This document shows positions 38,973-48,008 of a stretch of DNA of 64,000 bases, in pieces. This DNA comes from Prochlorococcus marinus str. MIT 1214 (GTDB taxonomy: Bacteria > Cyanobacteriota > Cyanobacteriia > PCC-6307 > Cyanobiaceae), in assembly GCF_027359355.1 (NCBI RefSeq), contig NZ_CP114777.1:1-64000 (forward strand), given 5' to 3'. Every line of letters begins with the position of its first letter. The first letter of the stretch is position 1. The notes under the pieces are model-generated. The model was not told the DNA's origin. It made no database searches and worked only from the letters and a program-made list of their open reading frames with translations. The position numbers and the translations under genes were made by a program.

Positions 38973-40328
38973 GTGGAAAATCATTCATTAACAAAATCTC
39001 CTCTCTCCTTTCCTTCTTTTTCGATTCCGAAAATTAGTCTTTTTATTGGGCTAACTATTACAGGTCAATGGGTTTTGAGTGATGTAGCCCATATTCCTGG
39101 GGGTGGACTTGGATTGCTATTAGGACTTGGTTGTATTTTTTATTTTTTAAAACCAGGAAAGGTTTCATTTGAGGCTCCCTCTACTGTTCAAGGATGGGTA
39201 AGAAGATGTCATGACGTTTTAGAGAATTTTGAGTACTTACTTGAGGATGGAGAGCAAAGTGAAAGAAAAAAAGAAAGAATATATTCCTTGCAAAAAATTA
39301 TTGATAGAAGCGAAGATCAAAGCATTGGTTTCTTGAAAACAAAAGGCGTAAAATTACCTGATAAAGAGCAATTGGAAAAAGTTTTAGGCATAAAAAATCA
39401 AATAAAAGTTTCTTTTCCACCAGCTCTTCCTGTAAGAGATCGAAATTGGATTTTGCCAGATTTAATCCAAGAACAAGATTTTATTGTTTATTCTTTGGTA
39501 CTTCCAATGAGCGCAGCTGATCTTTTGTGGATAAAAAATATCCCTACAGATCAACCAGCCTGGCTAATGGTTGCCAGTAAAGAATCTACTGATTGGTCTG
39601 ATGAGCGAAATGCATTAGAGGCTCAATTACCTGATAGATGGACTCACAGAGTATTGAAATGGGATGGATCTCAAACAGAAATGGCAACGGTTCTTTCTCC
39701 AATTAAGAAACTTCTTGAAAATCCAAAGAAGAATACAGATATTACTAAGCAAAGACTTTTGTCTCGATTGCATACTTCTTGGCAAAAAGATTTAGAAAAA
39801 TTAAGAAGAGAAAAATTCAAGGTTATTCAAACAAGATCTCAGTGGATAGTTGCTGGTATCGTTTTCGCCTCCCCTGTCGCCTCAACTGATTTGCTTGCAG
39901 TTGCAGTTGTTAATGGCTTGATGATCAAAGAAATGTCAAAAATATGGTCTTCCAAAATGAAGCCAGAATTACTTGAAGCAGTCTCAAGACAACTAGCAAT
40001 GGCTGCAATTGCTCAAGGAGTGGTCGAATGGAGTGGACAGTCGTTGTTGAGTTTGGCAAAGCTTGATGGCTCCTCTTGGGTGGCTGCTGGAACAATTCAG
40101 GCCTTAAGTGCTGCTTATTTAACCAGAGTGGTTGGAAGATCGATGGCTGATTGGATGGCCCTTAATAATGGAGTAACTCAACCTGATTTAGAACTTATTA
40201 AGCAACAAGCTCCTCAACTTGTATCAAAAGCTGCTGAGCTAGAAAGAGTTGATTGGGTGGCTTTTTTAAAGCAATCAAAAGAATGGATTCAGACTCAATC
40301 TATTAATTACAAAGTTAAATCAGTTTAA
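38973..40328 (+). CDS. DUF697 (YcjF-like) membrane protein
   Basis: The 451 residues begin with two N-terminal membrane helices (about 18-60) around a GGGLGLLLGLG stretch. A charged helical and P-loop-less middle domain follows. The C-terminal DUF697 region has WIVAGIVFASPVASTDLLAVAVVNGLMIKEMSKIW, LAMAAIAQGVVEW and a hydrophobic end. YcjF/DUF697 proteins occur in bacteria, sometimes beside GTPases, and their role is unknown. The start is GTG. No GTPase gene lies adjacent here. It is followed by the metal transporter genes 74 bases away. Confidence 0.8.
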   Translation: MENHSLTKSPLSFPSFSIPKISLFIGLTITGQWVLSDVAHIPGGGLGLLLGLGCIFYFLKPGKVSFEAPSTVQGWVRRCHDVLENFEYLLEDGEQSERKKERIYSLQKIIDRSEDQSIGFLKTKGVKLPDKEQLEKVLGIKNQIKVSFPPALPVRDRNWILPDLIQEQDFIVYSLVLPMSAADLLWIKNIPTDQPAWLMVASKESTDWSDERNALEAQLPDRWTHRVLKWDGSQTEMATVLSPIKKLLENPKKNTDITKQRLLSRLHTSWQKDLEKLRREKFKVIQTRSQWIVAGIVFASPVASTDLLAVAVVNGLMIKEMSKIWSSKMKPELLEAVSRQLAMAAIAQGVVEWSGQSLLSLAKLDGSSWVAAGTIQALSAAYLTRVVGRSMADWMALNNGVTQPDLELIKQQAPQLVSKAAELERVDWVAFLKQSKEWIQTQSINYKVKSV

Positions 40329-40402
40329 GTTGATAACTTTTCTTTTGGTATATCTTTGACTTACATTTAGATAAGATATTAATAGTTTCTAATTTAAAAT
40401 AT

Positions 40403-41368
40403 ATGTTTAATAAAAAGATTTTTTCTGAGTATATGTATAAGAAAAAAAAGATACTTAGTTTATCTATCTTTATTGCTTTAAATATTTTATTCTTGACAGG
40501 ATGTGTAAATAAAAAAACTTCTGGACCAAACAATGAAAGACCTTTCGTTTTAACTACTTTTACAATTTTGGCGGATCTTGCTAGAAATGTCGCTGGGGAT
40601 AGACTTCTAGTTGAATCAATAACGAAACCAGGGGCAGAAATCCATAGTTATCAATTTACACCTAGTGATATTGTAAAAACTAAAGGAGCAAAACTGATTA
40701 TTGAAAATGGTTTAGGTCTTGAAGCATGGTTTTCGAAATTCATGAGTAGTACGGGTGATATTCCCAAGGTGAAATTAACCGAGGGGATAAAGCCATTATT
40801 GATAGATGGTGATGCTTATGCAGGCAGGCCAAATCCTCATGCCTGGATGTCACCCAAAAGAGCTATGAATTATGTAGATAAAATAGTCGATGCTTTTATC
40901 GAAATCGATCCTGATGGAGCTCTTGAATATTCATCTAACGCTTCAACCTATAAAGCTAAACTTGAATCACTTGATAAAGAGCTAAGGGATTCTTTATCCT
41001 CTATTCCGAAGGAAAGAAGATTTTTGGTGACATGTGAAGGAGCCTTTACTTATCTCGCCCGTGATTACGGAATGAAGGAGGCATATTTGTGGCCAGTTAA
41101 TTCTGAAAGTCAAGTAACCCCAAGAAGAATGGTGAATCTAATAAAAAAAATTAAAGAAAATGAAGTCCCTACAATTTTTTGTGAAAGCACAGTTAGTGCT
41201 GAAGCACAACTGGAAGTTGCGAAATCCAGCGGGGCTTTTTTTGGTGGAACCTTCTACGTTGATTCTCTTTCAGATCTAAATGGTCCTGCCCCAACCTATA
41301 TAGATTTACTAAGACATAATGTTCGATTAATTATTGATGGTTTATCTATCTCAGCAGTGAAAAAATAA
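40403..41368 (+). CDS. mntC: Metal ABC transporter solute-binding lipoprotein (Mn/Zn type)
   Basis: This cluster A-I (ZnuA/PsaA/MntC) solute-binding protein is secreted as a lipoprotein: signal peptide with lipobox LTGC (Cys34). The metal ligands can be placed: His81 (EIHSYQF), His146 (PNPHAWMSP), Glu212 (TCEGAFTY) and Asp287 (FYVDSLS). A His-His-Glu-Asp set is typical of manganese-binding members; zinc binders usually have a third His. No His-rich loop is present. The 321-residue ATG start at 40403 is used; ATG at 40433 gives an equally good signal peptide. It is followed by ATPase and permease genes, an intact operon. Confidence 0.88.
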   Translation: MFNKKIFSEYMYKKKKILSLSIFIALNILFLTGCVNKKTSGPNNERPFVLTTFTILADLARNVAGDRLLVESITKPGAEIHSYQFTPSDIVKTKGAKLIIENGLGLEAWFSKFMSSTGDIPKVKLTEGIKPLLIDGDAYAGRPNPHAWMSPKRAMNYVDKIVDAFIEIDPDGALEYSSNASTYKAKLESLDKELRDSLSSIPKERRFLVTCEGAFTYLARDYGMKEAYLWPVNSESQVTPRRMVNLIKKIKENEVPTIFCESTVSAEAQLEVAKSSGAFFGGTFYVDSLSDLNGPAPTYIDLLRHNVRLIIDGLSISAVKK

Positions 41369-42165
41369 TGAATCCAATTTTTAAAAGTCACGAGAAAGAT
41401 TTTATGCGTATTGAGGCAGATCAAGTTTGTGTTGACTACAACGGTACAGTTGCTCTTTATGACGCAAGTTTAAATTTAAAAGCTGGTTCTATATGCGGCC
41501 TTGTTGGGATGAATGGCGCAGGAAAATCAACTTTTTTTAAAGCTCTAATGGGTTTTGTTAGACCATCAAGGGGAAAAATAAGGATTAATGGGATCAAGGT
41601 TAATCAAGCACAGAAGGAGCAGTCGGTTGCATATGTTCCGCAAAATGAAGGAATAGATTATTCATTTCCCGTGAGTGTTTGGGATGTCGTGATGATGGGG
41701 AGATATGGCTCGATGAATATTTTCCGAATCCCAAGAGAGTCAGATAGAACAGCAGTTTTTCATGCCCTTGAGAGAGTTGATCTTTTGGATCTCAGAAAAA
41801 GACCAATAGGTTCTTTATCTGGAGGGCAACGCAAAAGAGCTTTTCTTGCAAGAGCAATTGCTCAAAGGGCATCAGTACTTCTTTTAGACGAGCCTTTCTC
41901 TGGAGTTGATGTGCCTACTGAAAAGCTTATGGCTGAGCTATTCCTTCAGTTTCGACAAGAAGGACACACTATTTTGATATCTACTCATGATTTGAATCAT
42001 GTGAGAGATTTTTGTGATTTTGTTGTACTTATCAATAAGACTGTTCTTGCTTATGGTGAAACCTCGGAAGTTTTTACTTCAGAAAATCTAAATAAAACAT
42101 TTGGAGGAATTCCACCAAATCCTTTATCAGGGCCGACTTCAAGTAAAGATTTTGTAAATGAGTGA
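41368..42165 (+). CDS. mntA: Metal ABC transporter ATP-binding protein
   Basis: This 265-residue ABC ATPase has Walker A GMNGAGKST at 47-55, Q-loop VAYVPQNEG, signature LSGGQRKRA and Walker B LLLDEPFSGVD, followed by the H-loop STHDLNH. It energises uptake by the neighbouring binding protein and permease. Its ATG overlaps the mntC stop by one base (TAATG), and its end overlaps the permease start by 8 bases. An ATG 12 codons in is an alternative start. The metal is inferred as Mn from the binding protein only. Confidence 0.9.
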   Translation: MNPIFKSHEKDFMRIEADQVCVDYNGTVALYDASLNLKAGSICGLVGMNGAGKSTFFKALMGFVRPSRGKIRINGIKVNQAQKEQSVAYVPQNEGIDYSFPVSVWDVVMMGRYGSMNIFRIPRESDRTAVFHALERVDLLDLRKRPIGSLSGGQRKRAFLARAIAQRASVLLLDEPFSGVDVPTEKLMAELFLQFRQEGHTILISTHDLNHVRDFCDFVVLINKTVLAYGETSEVFTSENLNKTFGGIPPNPLSGPTSSKDFVNE

Positions 42166-43030
42166 ATTTCTAATATCCATTACGCCAGTTGATTGGCTAT
42201 TGGATCCATTAACTCATGACTTCATGAGAAGAGCTTTAATGGTTAGCGCATTAGTAGGAGGTGTTTGTGGACTTTTATCTTGTTATATGACCTTAAAAGG
42301 TTGGGCCTTAATGGGTGACGCAGTTTCCCATGCGGTTATGCCAGGGGTGGTTGTTGCTTATGCATTAGGGCTCCCTTTCTCCTTAGGTGCGTTTGTTTTT
42401 GGAGTTGGTTCAGTTGCTTTGATTGGATTTGTTAAACAGAAATCTAGAATTAAAGAAGATACAGTAATAGGACTTGTTTTTACTGGCTTTTTTGCATTAG
42501 GCCTTGTATTGGTTTCAAAAATTAAAAGTAATATTGATCTAATGCAAATACTTTTTGGAAGTCCTCTAGGGATCTCTCGTTCAGATGTTAACCAAACTTT
42601 AATAATTTCGTTTATTGTTATATCTATTTTGCTTATATTTAGAAAAGATTTAATGCTTTATTGTTTTGATGCTAAGCATGCTAGATCTATAGGAATTAAT
42701 ACAGGCGTACTGCATTATTTGTTGTTAACTTTATTATCTCTATCAGCAGTAGTTGGTTTGCAAACTGTTGGTATTATCCTCGTAGTAGCAATGCTTATTA
42801 CGCCTGGTGCTACAGCATACTTATTGACTGATCGTTTTGATCAAATGACTTTATTAGCAGTTATTAGTAGCTCATTCTCAAGTATTTTAGGTGTCTATAT
42901 AAGTTATTGGTCAGATATTGAAACAGGTGGATCTATCGTTTTAGTTCAAACATTAATATTTCTAATAGCATTTTTATTCGCTCCGAGATATGGAATATTT
43001 AAAAACCAATCTCTAATAAATAATGATTAA
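42158..43030 (+). CDS. mntB: Metal ABC transporter permease
   Basis: This 290-residue integral membrane protein of the ABC-3 (ZnuB/MntB) family has about eight hydrophobic helices. Conserved parts are WALMGDAVSHAVMPGVVVAYALG, the cytoplasmic loop that contacts the ATPase, and VGLQTVGIILVVAMLITPGATAYLLT. It overlaps the ATPase gene by eight bases, so all three transporter parts are translated from one transcript. Its C-terminal end is hydrophobic and short. Confidence 0.9.
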   Translation: MSEFLISITPVDWLLDPLTHDFMRRALMVSALVGGVCGLLSCYMTLKGWALMGDAVSHAVMPGVVVAYALGLPFSLGAFVFGVGSVALIGFVKQKSRIKEDTVIGLVFTGFFALGLVLVSKIKSNIDLMQILFGSPLGISRSDVNQTLIISFIVISILLIFRKDLMLYCFDAKHARSIGINTGVLHYLLLTLLSLSAVVGLQTVGIILVVAMLITPGATAYLLTDRFDQMTLLAVISSSFSSILGVYISYWSDIETGGSIVLVQTLIFLIAFLFAPRYGIFKNQSLINND

Positions 43031-43042
43031 TTTATTACAACT

Positions 43043-44221
43043 ATGAGTAACCTAGCTTCTGAACAAAAATGGAGTTGGTGGCCACTTTTACCGCTCTATC
43101 CTTATGGCAGAAAAAGAACAATATTCAGGGAATTAGTTCCAAATCAGATTTGGAGTTTTGAGCAACTTCAGGGGATTTATTATGTTGCTGTCCCTGTGAG
43201 GCTATTAGTTTTAAGAGTAAAGAATGAATTGATGATAATTAACCCTCTCCCTCCGACGGAAGAATTGCTGAGTGACATCGACGTACTTGTAAAAAAAATT
43301 GGTCCTGTAAAAACTATTGTTTTACCAACGGCCTCTGGTTTGGAACATAAAATTGCTCTACCTGCATTGGCTAGAGCTTTTCCTGATTCAAAAATATGGG
43401 TTTGTCCAGGACAATGGAGTTTCCCATTTCAATTGCCTTTTGATTGGTTGGGAATTCCCTCTAAAAGAACAAATATTTTATTAGCTGATGGATTCCCTCA
43501 TAGTGATTATTTAGATTGGATTCCATTGGGACCAATTGATATTGGACTTGGACGATTTCAAGAAATATCTTGTTTTCATAAACCATCAAAATCTTTGTTG
43601 GTTACTGATGCCCTTGTGGGTATTGAGGAGACTCCTCCTGAGCTCTTTGATTTAGATCCTACCCCTTTATTGTTTCATTCAAGAGAGAAGGGGTCTGAAG
43701 AGCTAATTGATACGCCAATTGCGAGAAGGAAAGGATGGCTTCGTTTGGTTCTTTTTGCCTCCTACTTAAGACCTGAAAAGTTAGAGATACCAAAAATGAA
43801 AGAAATTTTTGGAAACGCTTTTAAACCAAATTTAAGAAATAAAAGAGCACATTTTGGTATATATCCTTTTTCTTGGCAGAAAGGCTGGGAGTTGTCTGCT
43901 AAAAAACTTGTTGGGAAAAACAATCCTCTGATACAAATTGCTCCTGTTATAGAAAGGCTGGTTTTCCCTAGAGGACAAAAAGCTTTAATAACTTGGTTAA
44001 ATAAAGTTGAATCTTTGCAAGGTCTTTCTTGGTTAATATCTGCTCATTACAGCGGGAAAGTTAGATTTTCAAAAAATGAAGTAACAGCGTTAAAAAATAA
44101 AATTAACAAATCAGATTGGGCTACAAGTAAAGGTGATTTTGGATTCTTAAGTTGGTTAGATCAAAAATTATTAAAAATCGGCGTAGTACCTAGAGACCCT
44201 CTGAAAAAATTTGGTGATTAA
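43043..44221 (+). CDS. DUF4336 family protein
   Basis: This 392-residue protein matches the DUF4336 family of cyanobacteria and plastid-bearing eukaryotes, of unknown function. Recognisable conserved parts are WWPLLPLYPYGRKRT at the N-terminus, IWSFEQLQGIYYVAVPVRL, VLPTASGLEHKIALPALARAF, WVCPGQWSFP and YPFSWQKGWE. There is no signal peptide or clear metal motif, although the family has been linked to metallo-hydrolase folds. It starts 12 bases after the metal transporter genes on the same strand. Its 3' end overlaps the convergent DUF760 gene by 4 bases. Confidence 0.82.
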   Translation: MSNLASEQKWSWWPLLPLYPYGRKRTIFRELVPNQIWSFEQLQGIYYVAVPVRLLVLRVKNELMIINPLPPTEELLSDIDVLVKKIGPVKTIVLPTASGLEHKIALPALARAFPDSKIWVCPGQWSFPFQLPFDWLGIPSKRTNILLADGFPHSDYLDWIPLGPIDIGLGRFQEISCFHKPSKSLLVTDALVGIEETPPELFDLDPTPLLFHSREKGSEELIDTPIARRKGWLRLVLFASYLRPEKLEIPKMKEIFGNAFKPNLRNKRAHFGIYPFSWQKGWELSAKKLVGKNNPLIQIAPVIERLVFPRGQKALITWLNKVESLQGLSWLISAHYSGKVRFSKNEVTALKNKINKSDWATSKGDFGFLSWLDQKLLKIGVVPRDPLKKFGD

Positions 44222-44562
44222 ATTTTATCTGGATCGACTGACATTTCCTCGTCAGATAAAAGGGTTTCCTCTAATTGTTTCCTTTGCTCCATTTGTCTAA
44301 GGAAGTACCCTGTCATCATCGCAGAGGCTAATAAACTGGCCAGATTATCCTTGCTAGAAGTTACTTTTACGTCAAATTGTTCTCCCGGAAGCATTCCAAG
44401 TAAACCTTGAACATTGTGTCGGATTATTTCTTGAATTTCGGGACTGGCAGATTTTGCGACTCTTTGCAAAACGTCAGCAGGTTGATCTTGTAAGTACTGA
44501 ATTAGAGCATTTGCCTCATGGCCCTCATTATTGTCTGTAGCTAAAAATTCAGGATTAAACAT
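44218..44562 (-). CDS. DUF760 family protein
   Basis: The 114 residues carry the DUF760 pattern of cyanobacteria and chloroplasts: NALIQYLQDQPADVLQRVAKSASPEIQEIIRHNVQGLLGMLPGEQFDVKVTSSKDNLASLLASAMMTGYFLRQME in order. It is helical, soluble and cytoplasmic, with no known enzyme motif. Plant relatives are plastid proteins, some linked to regulation of thylakoid or pigment enzymes. It ends convergently with DUF4336. ATG start. Confidence 0.83.
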   Translation of the reverse strand: MFNPEFLATDNNEGHEANALIQYLQDQPADVLQRVAKSASPEIQEIIRHNVQGLLGMLPGEQFDVKVTSSKDNLASLLASAMMTGYFLRQMEQRKQLEETLLSDEEMSVDPDKI

Positions 44563-44624
44563 TCAGTTTTTTCCATGTGATTACACAATATCGCAAAACG
44601 TACTCCAATAAAATTTAATTTAGG

Positions 44625-45191
44625 TTATGGGAACCGAATAGGTCCTATTTTTTTTATGGGCCAGTACCTTGCAAGCGCCGTACCTATAAGATTTTTTTCT
44701 GGGAGAGCTCCCCAAATATGAGAGTCTAAACTGTTATTTCGGTTGTCTCCTAAGACCCAAAGTGAATAATCAGGTACATTTATTGCATCCATTTCATATT
44801 GGATAGGTTCTTTAATCCAAGGTTCATTTATTTCTTTTTCATTTCTATATAGTTTCCCATTAGTAACTTCTATTTTGTCTCCAGGTAATCCAACGACTCT
44901 TTTTATAAGCGCTGAACCATCACTGTAGCCTGCTTCTGTAAGAATTTTTGGAGGTTTGAAAATAACAATGGTATTTAAATTTAAATGCTTATTTAGTTTA
45001 TTATTAAGTCTTGGGGTTATTTTTTCTATCAATATTCTGTCTTGAATTTGCAAAGTTGGAATCATTGATCCAGATGGAATCCATCTGGGTTCAACTGCTT
45101 GCCATCTTAATAAAAGCGCAATTAATATCCAAACCAACAATCCTTTCCAGCTATTTTGGTTTTGATTCTTTTTTGATCCAGTTGATGTCAT
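44625..45191 (-). CDS. lepB: Signal peptidase I
   Basis: It cleaves signal peptides from exported proteins at the membrane. The 188 residues have one membrane helix (WKGLLVWILIALLLRW), then the catalytic Ser42 in PSGSMIPTL and the Lys general base Lys97 in ALIKRVVGLPGDKIE. VLGDNRNNSLDSHIWGALP is the third conserved box. Layout and length are normal for cyanobacterial SPase I, of which some strains have two. The start ATG lies 63 bases from the divergent menD start. Confidence 0.95.
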   Translation of the reverse strand: MTSTGSKKNQNQNSWKGLLVWILIALLLRWQAVEPRWIPSGSMIPTLQIQDRILIEKITPRLNNKLNKHLNLNTIVIFKPPKILTEAGYSDGSALIKRVVGLPGDKIEVTNGKLYRNEKEINEPWIKEPIQYEMDAINVPDYSLWVLGDNRNNSLDSHIWGALPEKNLIGTALARYWPIKKIGPIRFP

Positions 45192-45254
45192 GAACTTTCT
45201 TTGTTTTAGTTACTTGTTGGAAAGTTTTTTACAAAAATCGAAGTAGTTGTTCTT

Positions 45255-47051
45255 TTGGCAATTTCACTAGCTCGTTACAATTTTTTTATCAGCTTAGAGC
45301 TCCTTAAAACTCTAATAGCTAAGGGAGTGAAATATTTTGTCCTTTGCCCCGGTAGCAGATCAGGCCCTCTTGCTTTAGCAGCAGCAAGTCTCTCAAAAAG
45401 AAAAGAATTAACTCTCATAACATCAATTGACGAAAGGTCGGCTGCATTCCTTGCTTTGGGAATAAGTGCAGCGAGTGGACAATTAAGTTGTGTCATTACA
45501 ACTTCTGGAAGTGCTGTCGCAAATCTTTTGCCAGCTGCTGTTGAAGCAGATAGGTCATGCCATCCTCTCCTGTTTTTAACTGCAGATAGACCTTTGCGAT
45601 TAAAAGAATGTGGAGCCAATCAAGCAGTTAATCAACAGGATTTTCTTAAATCAGTTTGTAGACATTTTGATGAATCTCCAAAAGAAGGAATCCATTTGAT
45701 TTCAAAAGAGAGACTGACATCCTTAGTTGGGAAATCATTCGAAATGGCTTCTAACATTCCTGGACCAGTTCATATTAACCTTGCTTATGAGGAACCTTTG
45801 CATCCTTGCGAAATTGACCAGAATAAAGTTCTTAATGGATGGGGCATTGAAGGATTTTTAAAAGAAAAAATCAATTCATATAAGGTTGAGGTCGTTAAAA
45901 ATTTTCCATGTTTAAAACTACCAAAATTAGATCCATTCTCTTTAGGAATAATTATTATTGGCCCATGGAGAGGAAAAGCAAAACAACTTCTTTCTTTTAG
46001 GGAAGCATTAAAGAAATGGCAAAAATTAACTGGATGGCCAATTCTTGCTGATCCACTTTCTGGGGTTGAAAATGATCAAGAAGGTTTGATAAATCACTGG
46101 GATCTTTTTTTCTCAACAGGGTTATTTGAAAAAATCAAAGAGATTCAAGTTTTACGTTTGGGTCCAATCCCACCAAGTAGAGAATTACAAAATTGGCTTA
46201 AAAAACCTGGAAAAGTTCAATTACTTATTACTGAGGGAGATTGTCGAAATCTTGATCCAATAGGTAGCGCAACTCAATTTAGTGAAGGGTTTTCTTATTG
46301 GGTTAACAAGTTGCTTGAAGGTATTCCCACAAAAAAAGAAATAGATAAAGAAATTGTTAGTCAAAAGTTGACTAAAAAGCTTTTAAAATATGATCTGTTC
46401 ATAGATGATTGGCTTGATAATAGGTTGTTAGGAAATGGATTAATTACTGAACCTGCTTTAGCTAGATTGCTTCCTCGCTTGTTGCCAACTTCTATTCCTG
46501 TGATGCTTGCTTCAAGTAGTCCCATAAGAGATTGGTTAAGTTATTCGGGAGAGGGGGCTTTCACAAGAAGGTGCTTTGGCTTTAGAGGAGCATCAGGAAT
46601 TGACGGGACACTCTCACTGGGAATGGGATTATCAATAATTATGGGAAGAATGATACTAGTAACTGGTGACTTGGCACTTCTTCATGATACAAATGGATGG
46701 CTATTTTCAAAGGATAAAAATATTAGTCTAATCGTAATCATGATTGATAATGGAGGAGGAGGTATATTTAATCAGTTAAATATAGATACAATTCAAGAAG
46801 GAGATTTTAAAGAAATTTTTCTTATGCCTCAGCAAGTTTGCCACCTTACACTTGCTAAGGCTTATGGATTGAAATATAAGCAAGTTGCTTGCTTGGATGA
46901 TTTAGAACATGCAATTGAATGGAGTTTTTCTTTGTCAACAAATGTATTAATAAGAGTTTGTACTAACTCCGTTGAAGATCATAAATTGAGAGTAAGTTTA
47001 CGTGAAGACTTGAAAAGAACATTATCTGAGAATTTATCAAGTTTTGACTAA
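45255..47051 (+). CDS. menD: SEPHCHC synthase (MenD)
   Basis: MenD is a thiamine-diphosphate enzyme joining isochorismate and 2-oxoglutarate early in phylloquinone synthesis. The 598 residues have the N-terminal CPGSRSGPLALAAAS and DERSAAFLALGIS motifs with the activating Glu region, and the C-terminal ThDP domain with GASGIDGTLSLGMGLS and a GDLALLHDTNGW segment, which binds the diphosphate and Mg. Start is TTG; no ATG precedes the conserved N-terminus. MenB follows 15 bases later on the same strand, so this is a phylloquinone gene pair. Confidence 0.95.
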   Translation: MAISLARYNFFISLELLKTLIAKGVKYFVLCPGSRSGPLALAAASLSKRKELTLITSIDERSAAFLALGISAASGQLSCVITTSGSAVANLLPAAVEADRSCHPLLFLTADRPLRLKECGANQAVNQQDFLKSVCRHFDESPKEGIHLISKERLTSLVGKSFEMASNIPGPVHINLAYEEPLHPCEIDQNKVLNGWGIEGFLKEKINSYKVEVVKNFPCLKLPKLDPFSLGIIIIGPWRGKAKQLLSFREALKKWQKLTGWPILADPLSGVENDQEGLINHWDLFFSTGLFEKIKEIQVLRLGPIPPSRELQNWLKKPGKVQLLITEGDCRNLDPIGSATQFSEGFSYWVNKLLEGIPTKKEIDKEIVSQKLTKKLLKYDLFIDDWLDNRLLGNGLITEPALARLLPRLLPTSIPVMLASSSPIRDWLSYSGEGAFTRRCFGFRGASGIDGTLSLGMGLSIIMGRMILVTGDLALLHDTNGWLFSKDKNISLIVIMIDNGGGGIFNQLNIDTIQEGDFKEIFLMPQQVCHLTLAKAYGLKYKQVACLDDLEHAIEWSFSLSTNVLIRVCTNSVEDHKLRVSLREDLKRTLSENLSSFD

Positions 47052-47066
47052 ATTTAATTTAAAAAA

Positions 47067-47960
47067 ATGACTTTAAAACCTATTACTCCTAACAATATGT
47101 CTAGAAGAGTTCTCCCAGGGGAAATTATTACCTCATGGGTTTCTATTGGTGAATACAAAGATATCTTGCTTGATATAAGTCCTGAAGGAATTGCTCGTGT
47201 TGCGATAAATCGTCCTGAGAAAAGAAATGCTTTTCGACCTCGTACTATTTCAGAACTTTGTGATGCATTTATTAGAATAAGAGAAGATCCAAAAATTGGA
47301 GTCGTTTTATTTACAGGGGTAGGACCTTCCAAAGATGGAAAGTTTGCTTTTTGTTCTGGCGGAGATCAGGCTATACGTGGAAGTGGAGGATACCTTGGAG
47401 ATGATGGAATCCCGCGTTTAAATGTTCTTGATTTGCAACGTATAATTAGGAGCCTTCCTAAAGTAGTAATTGCGCTTGTCCCTGGTTTCGCTATAGGGGG
47501 GGGGCATGTTTTGCATTTAATTTGTGATCTAAGTTTGGCTGCAGATAATGCAATGTTCGGTCAAACAGGACCTAAGGTTGGGAGCTTTGATGCAGGGTTT
47601 GGTTCTAGTTATTTAGCAAGGGTTGTAGGTCAAAAAAAGGCTAGAGAAATTTGGTTCCTATGCAGGAGATATGGAGCGAAGGAAGCATTGGATATGGGGC
47701 TTATAAATGCCATCTCACCAATTCATTTGCTCGAATCAGAAGGTGTTAAATGGGCTAGGGAAATACTTCAAAACAGTCCAACCGCTATAAAGTGTTTGAA
47801 ATTTTCTTTTAATGCTGATACAGATGGCTTGGCAGGTATTCAAGAGCTTGCTGGCCAGGCAACACATCTTTTTTATACGACTGATGAGTCAAAGGAGGGA
47901 AGAAATGCTTTCATGGAGAAAAGGGATCCTGATTTCTCCGAATCAAAATGGCTTCCATGA
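47067..47960 (+). CDS. menB: 1,4-dihydroxy-2-naphthoyl-CoA synthase
   Basis: MenB closes the naphthoquinone ring of phylloquinone. The 297-residue crotonase-fold protein has [22 protein letters not shown], the [11 protein letters not shown] loop, [19 protein letters not shown] with the oxyanion glycine, and a [21 protein letters not shown] segment. These are all MenB-specific. The GGGH codons form a run of nine G bases (47496-47504). It is 15 bases after menD and presumably co-transcribed. Confidence 0.96.
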   Translation: MTLKPITPNNMSRRVLPGEIITSWVSIGEYKDILLDISPEGIARVAINRPEKRNAFRPRTISELCDAFIRIREDPKIGVVLFTGVGPSKDGKFAFCSGGDQAIRGSGGYLGDDGIPRLNVLDLQRIIRSLPKVVIALVPGFAIGGGHVLHLICDLSLAADNAMFGQTGPKVGSFDAGFGSSYLARVVGQKKAREIWFLCRRYGAKEALDMGLINAISPIHLLESEGVKWAREILQNSPTAIKCLKFSFNADTDGLAGIQELAGQATHLFYTTDESKEGRNAFMEKRDPDFSESKWLP

Positions 47961-48008
47961 TTTTATTTGGTTTATCCAAAAAATAAATCTTTCTTTTTCA
48001 TGAATTAA

